Assembly (NCBI GenBank): GCA_964354365.1
Contig: CAYGZM010000058.1
Coordinates: forward strand, 1-22,052
Direction: 5' to 3'
From: CAYGZM01 sp964354365
Lineage (GTDB): Bacteria > Planctomycetota > Phycisphaerae > Sedimentisphaerales > Anaerobacaceae
Length of the DNA stretch: 22,052 nucleotides
Shown piece by piece: positions 15,923-22,052 of this stretch (its first letter is position 1; every line of letters begins with the position of its first letter). The notes beneath the pieces are model-generated. The model saw only the letters and a program-made list of their open reading frames with translations, searched no databases and was not told the origin of the DNA. Made by a program: the position numbers and the translations under genes.

Positions 15923-16730
15923 GCAGCAGATACAACGTTACAGTCGGCACATAATACTCGAAGAAGTTGGCGGCTCCGGGCAGGAGAAACTGCTTTCATC
16001 GAAGGTGTTGATCATAGGGGCGGGCGGTTTAGGCTCGCCGGCGGCGCTGTATCTGGCCGCTGCGGGCGTCGGGACAATCGGCATAGTCGATGCGGACAGG
16101 GTGGATCTTACGAATCTTCAGAGGCAGATAATTCATCATACTGACGACGTCGGCGCCGAAAAGGTCGCTTCGGCCAGGGACAAGATTCTGGCGGTGAACC
16201 CTGATGTCACTGTGAAGACCTACCGACAGTGGGCCAAGGCAGACAACATCAGAGAAGTCATCCGAGAGTACGATTTTGTATTGGACGGGACGGACAATTT
16301 TGCGGCGAAGTTTCTGATTAATGACGCCTGTTATTTCGAGAGGGTTCCATTCTCCCACGCCGGGATACTTCGGTTTGACGGCCAGTTGATCACGGTGCTG
16401 CCGGCCCAAACGGCCTGCTATCGCTGCGTTTTCAATTCTCCGCCGCCTCCCGGGTCAGTGCCTTCCTGTTCGCAGGCGGGGGTGCTCGGCGTGCTGGCCG
16501 GGGTGATTGGCTCGCTACAGGCGACGGAGGCCATAAAGTATCTGTTGGGGATCGGCGAGCTGCTGACAAACGAGCTGCTTACTTTCAGCGCGCTGAGTAT
16601 GACGTTTCGTAAGATACGCTTGAAGCGTAATCCGAATTGCCCGCTTTGCGGCACGAACCCGGAGATAACCGAACTTGAGGACGAGCCTGATGCCCGAACC
16701 GTATGCGACCTGAAGAACTGCAAATGTTAG
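15909..16730 (+). CDS. hcyF: E1-like (ThiF/MoeB) sulfur-carrier adenylyltransferase (HcyF-like)
   Basis: A 273-residue activating enzyme. It contains the nucleotide-binding GAGGLGSPAALYL (37-49), VDADRVDLTNLQRQ (60-73), the DGTDNFAAKFLIND region (126-139) and two zinc-binding cysteine pairs, Cys170/173 and Cys244/247. It adenylates the carrier's C-terminal glycine before sulfur is added. There is no rhodanese domain, unlike MoeZ, so sulfur must come from sulfide or another donor. The start is ATG 15909, with GGAGG five bases upstream inside hcyS. The C-terminus ends in a cysteine-rich VCDLKNCKC tail of unknown role. Confidence 0.9.
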   Translation: MALNEQQIQRYSRHIILEEVGGSGQEKLLSSKVLIIGAGGLGSPAALYLAAAGVGTIGIVDADRVDLTNLQRQIIHHTDDVGAEKVASARDKILAVNPDVTVKTYRQWAKADNIREVIREYDFVLDGTDNFAAKFLINDACYFERVPFSHAGILRFDGQLITVLPAQTACYRCVFNSPPPPGSVPSCSQAGVLGVLAGVIGSLQATEAIKYLLGIGELLTNELLTFSALSMTFRKIRLKRNPNCPLCGTNPEITELEDEPDARTVCDLKNCKC

Positions 16731-17134
16731 AATTAGCGATACCAAGAGACATTTTCGATCAAATGCTCAAGCAGGCCGCAGATGAAGCGCCGATGGAGGC
16801 GTGCGGAATTCTCGCCGGCAGGTGCGGGAGAGTCGGGAAGCTCTACAAGATGACGAACTCCGAGCAGAGATGCGACCACTTTATGATGGGGCCGAAGGAG
16901 CAGTTTGCCGTGGCGAAGGATATCCGCGCAGCCGGCCTTGAGATGCTGGCTGTATATCACAGCCATCCGGCTACGGCGGCCAGGCTTTCGGCGGAGGATG
17001 TTCGGCTGGCGCTTACGCCGGACATTTTGTATGTGATTATTTCCTTGGGGGAGCCGGATGGTCCTGTCGTTAAGGGATTTGCTCTTGAAAACGGCGGGAT
17101 AACCGAAGTGCCTCTGAGGATTCTGGAGAAGTAG
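16724..17134 (+). CDS. hcyD: JAMM/Mov34 zinc metalloprotease (M67), HcyD/Mec+-like
   Basis: A 136-residue JAMM-fold protease with all catalytic and zinc residues: Glu25 in EACGILAG and H79-S-H81-x7-S89-x2-D92. Such enzymes trim residues from the C-terminus of sulfur carriers (HcyD in Wolinella) or release cysteine from a carrier (Mec+ in Mycobacterium). Because the adjacent carrier has a four-residue tail beyond its glycines, tail removal is the most likely job. I prefer ATG 16724, which overlaps the preceding stop by seven bases and gives the usual MLEL-IPRDI start; ATG 16703 would add MRPEELQ. The product is cytoplasmic. Confidence 0.9.
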   Translation: MLELAIPRDIFDQMLKQAADEAPMEACGILAGRCGRVGKLYKMTNSEQRCDHFMMGPKEQFAVAKDIRAAGLEMLAVYHSHPATAARLSAEDVRLALTPDILYVIISLGEPDGPVVKGFALENGGITEVPLRILEK

Positions 17135-17857
17135 ATGTTGGTAACCAGAGGCTTTATGCTTGCTCTTGGACGGGTATTACTGCTGTTCTCGATCAGCCCG
17201 GTCATTTTGGGCTGCACGCAGGGCGCCCTTCGTAAGGAGCCCGGCTTTTCGCTTCAACCGGGAGATTTGCTTTTTCAGGACCTCGACTGCGGCGCCCTTT
17301 GCAGTGCGATAGAAAAAGTCACAGCAGGATACAAAGAGGCGAATTTCTCACATATCGGCATTGCCGCAAGAGACGCCAAAGATGACTTCGTTGTGATCGA
17401 GGCTGTGTCAAGCGGCATAGAGGCGACAGAGTTGCAGACTTTTCTCCGACGAAGTCTGGATACGAAAGGCCGGCCCAAAGTCGTGGTCGGCAGGCTGAAG
17501 GAGCCTTACCGAAGGTTGATACCGCGTGCGATTGAAGAAGCCATTGCCCTGAAGGGAAGACCCTACGACAAGGCGTTTGAAATCGGCAATCGGGCATATT
17601 ACTGCTCTGAACTTGCTTATGAAGTCTTTATGCGAGCTAACGACGGAAATCCCGTATTTCTGTTACAGCCGATGACATTCAAGGACCCCGATAGTGGTGC
17701 AACTCTGTCCGCCTGGGAGGACTATTTCTCCGAGTTAGGGGTTCCCATTCCCGAAGGTCATCTCGGCATAAACCCAGGCTGGATTTCGCGCTCGGCGGTC
17801 TTGACTATTGTTCATAGATACGGTCTTCCAAGCCGGGGCCGACTGAACGTTAAGTGA
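17135..17857 (+). CDS. YiiX-like permuted NlpC/P60 (papain-fold) lipoprotein
   Basis: A 240-residue predicted lipoprotein starting directly after the hcyD stop. The N-terminal hydrophobic stretch ends in a lipobox VILGC with Cys27. The rest matches the YiiX/YebB permuted papain-fold group: LQPGDLLFQDLDCG (40-52), FSHIGIA with His73, and YYCSELAYEVF with the likely nucleophile Cys157. Members are thought to be cysteine peptidases, amidases or acyl-transfer enzymes, often at the membrane. A second start, Met8, would also keep the signal peptide. Its place between hcyD and sir, in the same direction and without gaps, links it to the sulfur genes, but no role there is known to me. Confidence 0.8.
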   Translation: MLVTRGFMLALGRVLLLFSISPVILGCTQGALRKEPGFSLQPGDLLFQDLDCGALCSAIEKVTAGYKEANFSHIGIAARDAKDDFVVIEAVSSGIEATELQTFLRRSLDTKGRPKVVVGRLKEPYRRLIPRAIEEAIALKGRPYDKAFEIGNRAYYCSELAYEVFMRANDGNPVFLLQPMTFKDPDSGATLSAWEDYFSELGVPIPEGHLGINPGWISRSAVLTIVHRYGLPSRGRLNVK

Positions 17858-17921
17858 AGGCGATTGAGATTGGAGACAATGCAATGATGCCGATGCGTGT
17901 GAGATTTTGGAAAGAGTGAAG

Positions 17922-20228
17922 ATGGGTACGAAAAAAGAGCCGCTGCTGCGTTTGCCGGAACCGGTCAGGCAGGACGTGTTGGGGTATCGAGAAGCCGTTG
18001 GAAATTTTCTGCGGGGCGAGACCAAGCCGATATCGTTCAAGGCTTATCGGGTGCCGATGGGTATTTACGAGCAAAGGGCGGCGGGCAAATATATGGTTCG
18101 CATACGCATAGGCGCGGGACTTGTGCTGCCATACCAGCTTGAGCGAATCGCCAAGCTGAGCAAGACCTACGGCAATGGAATCATTCACGTTACAACCAGG
18201 CAGGACATTCAGATTCACGAAGTCGGCATTGAAGATACTCCCGATGTGCTTGAGGGCCTGCTCGATGTGGGGCTTTCATCGCGTGGCGGCGGGGGCAATA
18301 CGGTTCGCAATGTAACGGCGTGCCCGCGGGCGGGCGTCTGCCCGAAGGAGAATTTCGACGTGGCGCCGTACGCGATTGCCGCAGCGGAATACCTCCTTCA
18401 GTTTAAGAGCTCTTATAATCTTCCGAGAAAATTCAAGATAGCTTTTTCGGGCTGCTCGGCCGACTGCGCCTTTGCCTCCGTGGCCGACCTTGGATTCTTC
18501 GCGCACGTCAAAGGCGGAGTGAAAGGTTTCGCAGTCTATGCAGGGGGAGGATTAGGCTCCAATCCTGCGGTGGCTGTGAAGATCGAGGACTTCATCACTG
18601 ATGACGAGGTCCTGCAGGTTGCCGAAGCCGTCAGAAGAGTGTTTGACAGAAACGGTGACAGGTCAAACAAACACAAGGCGAGGTTGCGGTATGTGCTAAG
18701 GAGAGTTGGCGAGGAAGAATTCGTCGGGCTCTACAAAGCCGAACGTACACGGCTTTTGGAGCAGGGCCTCTGGGGCGGCATCCCGCAGGTGCGAGATATG
18801 GCATCGAGGTTTGAAGCGGGGGGCTGTTCCGCCGACGGCGGCGGCTTGGATTTTGGGCGGAATGTGCTGACTGAAAAAACGAACGGCTTGTACACGATAC
18901 TTCTCAGGCTGAATCTCGGTGACATATCGGCGGATGACCTGGTCAGGGTAGGTTATGTTGCCGAAGATTTTGGTCAAGGCCTGGTGAGAACCACGCAATT
19001 ACAGAACATCCTGATCACATCGGTGCCGGGCCGGAACGTTGAGAAAGCCATGTCCGCTTTGCTGGGTCTCAGCGTCGATGTAATCAGCAACGGCGAGCCG
19101 CAGATCGTCGCCTGCACCGGAGCCGCAACCTGCAAATTAGGATTATGCCTTTCCAGAGGTCTGGCTGATGCGATCAGGTGCAAGCTGCGCCGGAGCCGGC
19201 GCTCGGCACAGAGAGCCGATACCACGATAAGGATCAGCGGCTGCCCCAACTCTTGCGCCAACCACTACATAGCCGACATAGGGCTCCAGGGCGTTGCCAA
19301 GAGAGTTAGCGGCAAGCTGATGCCGTGTTATGACGTTTTCGCGGGCGCCAGGGTGCTGGAGGGCGACACACGTCTGGCTGAGAGAATCGGCACGGTGCCG
19401 GGCAAGATAATACCTGAGCTTCTGGCTGAAGCGTTTGCAGCCGATGCAACCGGTGGGCCGCAGCTCGAGGAGCTTGTTCGGCGATATAGCAATACTGCAA
19501 GCGAGAAATATCCTGATGAATACTTCTGCGATTACGGCACCAGCGAGCCATTTTCACTCGCTGGCAGGGGTCCGGGCGAATGTGGGGCCGGCGTGATGGA
19601 CGTTATGAACGTGGACATTGACGAAGCTAAAGCAGCAATCAAGGCGGCTGCGGGGCAGCAGGGCAGAGAAAAGGACGGCAGTCTGTACAGGGCCGCAGTG
19701 GCGGCGGCGAGGGCCTTGCTCATCATATTCGGACTTGAGCCGACAAAGGACAGGGAGATATTCGCCGCCTTTAAGAAGTATCTCATCGAACCCTGCTGGG
19801 TTGCGCCTCAGACGCAGCAACTGCTTGACGAGACGATTGAATGGCGCATGGGTGTCAGAGAGTGGATTAGCGAGTTGACGCCGCAGGTCGAGGGTTTGGT
19901 GAGCCGGGTAGAAGAGCTTTTCCTTTCGCTCGATGCCGGTCTCAACTTTAGGGCCCAGCTATTCGCAGATGCAGCCGGTCCTGCCAAACCAGACACCGAA
20001 AGCGAGAGCCGCACTGTTGACCTGCGCGGCGTTGCGTGTCCCCTGAACTTCGTCAAAGCCAAGATAGAGCTTGAAAAGACCCCTGTGGGCCATATTCTGG
20101 AAGTTTTGCTCGACCTCGGCGAGCCTGCGAGGAACGTGCCGGAGAGTCTCGCTCAGCAGGGTCAGGAGGTTTTGGAGATCAAGAATAACGGCGACCACTG
20201 CTGTCTCAGGGTGCGTCGAGAGAAGTAA
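17922..20228 (+). CDS. sir: siroheme sulfite reductase fused to a helical (HEPN-like) region and C-terminal TusA domain
   Basis: A 768-residue fusion; ATG 17922 is preferred over an upstream TTG because of the GGAAAGAG before it. Residues 1-560 form the double NIR_SIR_ferr/NIR_SIR fold. Siroheme-[4Fe-4S] ligands are clear in the second half: Cys398-x5-Cys404-x36-Cys441-x3-Cys445. The first half carries a matching set, Cys134-x5-Cys140-x37-Cys178-x3-Cys182, where many assimilatory enzymes have lost it. Residues about 570-690 are helical and resemble HEPN-like domains (LYRAAVAAARALLIIFG). Residues 697-768 are a TusA/SirA domain (DLRGVACPLNFVKAK) with sulfur-carrying Cys706. It reduces sulfite to sulfide with six electrons; the TusA part may take the sulfur directly. 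Electron donor unknown. It fits the Sir of the HcyS system. Confidence 0.9.
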   Translation: MGTKKEPLLRLPEPVRQDVLGYREAVGNFLRGETKPISFKAYRVPMGIYEQRAAGKYMVRIRIGAGLVLPYQLERIAKLSKTYGNGIIHVTTRQDIQIHEVGIEDTPDVLEGLLDVGLSSRGGGGNTVRNVTACPRAGVCPKENFDVAPYAIAAAEYLLQFKSSYNLPRKFKIAFSGCSADCAFASVADLGFFAHVKGGVKGFAVYAGGGLGSNPAVAVKIEDFITDDEVLQVAEAVRRVFDRNGDRSNKHKARLRYVLRRVGEEEFVGLYKAERTRLLEQGLWGGIPQVRDMASRFEAGGCSADGGGLDFGRNVLTEKTNGLYTILLRLNLGDISADDLVRVGYVAEDFGQGLVRTTQLQNILITSVPGRNVEKAMSALLGLSVDVISNGEPQIVACTGAATCKLGLCLSRGLADAIRCKLRRSRRSAQRADTTIRISGCPNSCANHYIADIGLQGVAKRVSGKLMPCYDVFAGARVLEGDTRLAERIGTVPGKIIPELLAEAFAADATGGPQLEELVRRYSNTASEKYPDEYFCDYGTSEPFSLAGRGPGECGAGVMDVMNVDIDEAKAAIKAAAGQQGREKDGSLYRAAVAAARALLIIFGLEPTKDREIFAAFKKYLIEPCWVAPQTQQLLDETIEWRMGVREWISELTPQVEGLVSRVEELFLSLDAGLNFRAQLFADAAGPAKPDTESESRTVDLRGVACPLNFVKAKIELEKTPVGHILEVLLDLGEPARNVPESLAQQGQEVLEIKNNGDHCCLRVRREK

Positions 20229-20274
20229 TCGCACATGAACCTGTTTTGTAGGAAAGCTTTAGAAGGTGTAGAGT

Positions 20275-21195
20275 ATGAATATTGCAAATGATATGACGGA
20301 CCTTGTCGGGCGAACCCCCTTGGTATGGTTGAACAAGATTGCGAAGGGCTGTTATGCAAAGATAGCAGGCAAACTGGAGTTCTTCAATCCCGCCGGCAGC
20401 GTCAAGGATCGTATCGGCGTAAGTATGATACTGGCGGCGGAGCGAGAAGGCAAGATCAGGCCGGGCGATACCCTCGTCGAGCCGACAAGCGGCAATACCG
20501 GTATTGCGCTTGCGTGGGTGGCGGCATCCAAGGGCTACAAGCTGATACTGACCATGCCGGAGTCCATGACAATCGAGCGAAGAAAGATACTGCAGTTGTT
20601 CGGCGCCGAACTGGTGCTCACGCCTGCCGAAGAAGGAATGACCGGGGCCGTGAACAAGGCGAACGAAATCGTAGAGAAACTCGACCGTGCCTTCCTGCCG
20701 CAGCAGTTTCAAAACCCCGCTAATCCTCAGATTCATAGAGAAACAACCGCTGAGGAGATATGGAAAGATACGGAAGGGCAAGTTGACATATTCATTGCAG
20801 GCATAGGCACCGGCGGGACTATTACCGGCGTCGGCGAGGTTCTCAAGTCTCGAAAACCGTCTGCCAAGAGTATAGGAGTTGAGCCAGCCGATTCGGCGGT
20901 TCTTTCAGGTTGCAGACCGGGCCCACACATGATTCAGGGCATTGGAGCCGGCTTCGTACCGGATGTATTGAACCGAAAAGTCGTTGACGAAGTGATCCGG
21001 ATAACCAACACAGAGGCGCTCGATATGGCAAAACGCCTACCTAAAGAAGAGGGCATCTTTGCCGGCATATCATCCGGGGCAGCGGTAGCGGCTGCAGTTA
21101 AAGTGGCCAAACGCAAAGAAAACGCCGACAAACTGATTGTAGTTATACTACCTGATACAGCCGAGCGCTATATTAGCACGTCGTTGTTCGAATAG
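20275..21195 (+). CDS. cysK: cysteine synthase (O-acetylserine sulfhydrylase)
   Basis: A 306-residue PLP enzyme that makes cysteine from O-acetylserine and sulfide. The PLP lysine is Lys44 in NPAGSVKDR; EPTSGNTGIALAW and GIGTGGTITGVGE (phosphate loop) are present, as is ERYISTSLFE at the C-terminus, close to the ERYLST(A/S)LF end of CysK. AAGGTG precedes the ATG, 46 bases after sir, so it is probably the last gene of the operon. In Firmicutes CysK also binds the Rrf2 repressor CymR; an Rrf2 gene opens this locus. It could alternatively accept a carrier-bound sulfur, like CysM with CysO in Mycobacterium, but the sequence looks like standard CysK. Confidence 0.94.
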   Translation: MNIANDMTDLVGRTPLVWLNKIAKGCYAKIAGKLEFFNPAGSVKDRIGVSMILAAEREGKIRPGDTLVEPTSGNTGIALAWVAASKGYKLILTMPESMTIERRKILQLFGAELVLTPAEEGMTGAVNKANEIVEKLDRAFLPQQFQNPANPQIHRETTAEEIWKDTEGQVDIFIAGIGTGGTITGVGEVLKSRKPSAKSIGVEPADSAVLSGCRPGPHMIQGIGAGFVPDVLNRKVVDEVIRITNTEALDMAKRLPKEEGIFAGISSGAAVAAAVKVAKRKENADKLIVVILPDTAERYISTSLFE

Positions 21196-21690
21196 ATGGG
21201 GTATGTCGCCCGTGCTCGAAGACGTAGTGGAACTGGACAAAGCCGCAGGACAGGTTGTGTTTGTCAAGCGGGCATCGGACCGCTAAGAATTCGGTACAAA
21301 CCCAATGAATGCTCTTTGAAAAGACGGCATGTAGGACAGAGGGGGGCGAAGGCGTTTGAGGCTTCGCTTGCGGACTCGTCCTGCGAACCGAGCCGCCAGC
21401 AGCGTCGCTTTGATGATCAATTTAACAGCATAGGTGATGATGTTGAGGTTCTCATTCATCAGGCCCGTCAAACCTCCTCCAAGGCAGGTGGACACTCTAT
21501 TTGTGAGTGTGATTGCAGCACAAAACGAACGAAAGTGCGACTGAGAAGTCCAGGCAGGTAAACACTTGTATTTCAATAGGATAGATCGGACGTCGTCACG
21601 GTCCCATGCATGCTTGACAAGCGCGAAAGGCCCGCACCGACATAGTGGCGGTGCAGGCTTCTTCTTTGAATCATCTGTTTGCTTATTGTG
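21196..21690. other. gene-free stretch downstream of cysK
   Basis: About 490 bases without a supported gene. A 27-codon frame from ATG 21203 (MSPVLEDVVELDK...) lacks a good ribosome binding site and a known relative. A minus-strand frame at 21283-21576 has no recognisable domain. The hairpin at 21630-21658 ends the stretch. Confidence 0.55.
21628..21660. terminator. hairpin terminator, probably for the HEAT-repeat gene
   Basis: GCACCG (21634-21639) pairs with CGGTGC (21649-21654) around a 9-base loop; after one C/A mismatch, GCC pairs with GGC, extended by a G-T wobble and one A-T pair. On the minus strand it lies 36 bases after the HEAT gene stop and is followed by CTTTCG. On the plus strand it is followed by TTCTTCTTT, so it may work both ways. 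Confidence 0.6.
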
Positions 21691-21695
21691 CAGCG

Positions 21696-22052
21696 TTACT
21701 TCTTGGTTGCAGCGGTCAGAATACCTTTCATGGCGGCAGCCTTGACGCGCGTGGGCTGGTCATCGCCCTTGAGCTCATTGTACAAAGCCACTGCCTCGGA
21801 CTTCTCACCGTAGGCCAGCAACTGCTCGGCACAGACCAGGCAGGCGTCGGCTACCGGCATCTTCATGTTGGCAGATGCTTTCTTCGCGAACTTGCTCAGT
21901 TCCTTGGCCGCAGCCGACGTGCCGATCAGACCCAGCGATTGGGCCGCGGCCTTGGCGACTTGGATGTCGGAGTCGCCGAGAAGCTTCGAGATGAGCATGA
22001 TGCTCTTCTTGTCGCGACGTACGCCCAGCGAACCTATAATGCCCGGCTTGAG
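21696..22052 (-). CDS. HEAT-repeat protein, C-terminal part
   Basis: The last 118 residues of a protein that enters from the right edge; the frame is open to 22052, so the true start lies outside. It consists of alpha-helical HEAT/armadillo-like repeats: a DSDIQVAKAAAQSLGLIGTS unit, an ADACLVCAEQLLAYG unit and a DDQPTRVKAAAMKGILTAAT unit before the TAA. Such repeats are scaffolds for protein binding and are abundant in planctomycetes, often in secreted or membrane proteins. The N-terminal domain that would define function is not visible. It points toward the sulfur operon and is separated from it by a terminator. Confidence 0.8.
   Translation of the reverse strand, partial: LKPGIIGSLGVRRDKKSIMLISKLLGDSDIQVAKAAAQSLGLIGTSAAAKELSKFAKKASANMKMPVADACLVCAEQLLAYGEKSEAVALYNELKGDDQPTRVKAAAMKGILTAATKK

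Noticed and set aside
15707..16730. Thiamine (ThiS/ThiF) or molybdopterin (MoaD/MoeB) genes
   Set aside because: No ThiG, ThiH, MoaA or MoaE genes are nearby; metY, the JAMM protease and Sir next to them fit a sulfur-amino-acid role better.
17922..20228. Dissimilatory sulfite reductase
   Set aside because: It is a single chain with a TusA tail inside an assimilation operon; no DsrB, DsrC, DsrMKJOP or AprAB genes are visible.
21283..21576. Minus-strand 97-codon frame as a transposase remnant
   Set aside because: No catalytic motif, terminal repeat or known domain could be recognised.
1..22052. tRNA, rRNA or CRISPR arrays
   Set aside because: No tRNA-like arms, rRNA segments or regularly spaced identical repeats were noticed on either strand by eye.

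Overview
The window looks like a chromosomal segment of a planctomycete-like bacterium, possibly of the Phycisphaerae/Sedimentisphaerales type. The main clues are a secreted protein with a PEP-CTERM-like motif and a single planctomycete-style dockerin repeat (DLNGDCRIDFADFAIMAQDWL), a HEAT-repeat protein at the right edge, and intergenic DNA made of degenerate dispersed repeats. The taxonomic call is inference from these signatures, not from a marker gene.

Layout. 1-2813 (minus) is a single-chain Type IIG-like restriction-modification enzyme that runs off the left edge. 2873-5633 holds tetrapyrrole genes: a fused uroporphyrinogen-III methyltransferase/synthase (plus) and an AhbC-like radical SAM/SPASM enzyme of the siroheme-dependent heme pathway (minus). 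5634-6759 is gene-free and made of dispersed repeat debris. 6760-7803 (minus) is a secreted dockerin protein. 7864-8890 is a scar: a dispersed repeat, the C-terminal SPASM piece of an AhbD-like heme synthase (minus) and the last 74 codons of hemC (plus), joined back to back.

8944-21195 (plus) is the core of the window, a contiguous sulfur-assimilation locus: an Rrf2/CymR-like regulator with a near-consensus promoter inside an 11-bp inverted repeat; a tiny DUF2061-like membrane protein; the sulfate ABC transporter (sbp, cysT, cysW, cysA); an iron-sulfur APS reductase (cysH); then metY, a ThiS-like sulfur carrier, an E1-like activating enzyme, a JAMM protease, a YiiX-like papain-fold lipoprotein, a siroheme sulfite reductase carrying a C-terminal TusA domain, and cysK. 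21196-21690 has no gene but holds a hairpin terminator. 21696-22052 (minus) is the C-terminal end of a HEAT-repeat protein.

How it works together (inference). Sulfate is imported and, after activation by an ATP sulfurylase not in this window, reduced by CysH to sulfite and by Sir to sulfide. The carrier, activating enzyme, JAMM protease, MetY and Sir are the same parts as the HcyS/HcyF/HcyD/MetY/Sir protein-thiocarboxylate route to homocysteine described in Wolinella succinogenes. Here the set is built into a full sulfate-assimilation operon, with a carrier whose tail continues four residues past its Gly-Gly-Gly, a Sir fused to TusA, and an unexplained papain-fold lipoprotein. The neighbouring SUMT-HemD gene makes the siroheme precursor that Sir needs. 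An Rrf2 regulator at one end and CysK at the other recall the CymR-CysK cysteine-sensing pair of Firmicutes.
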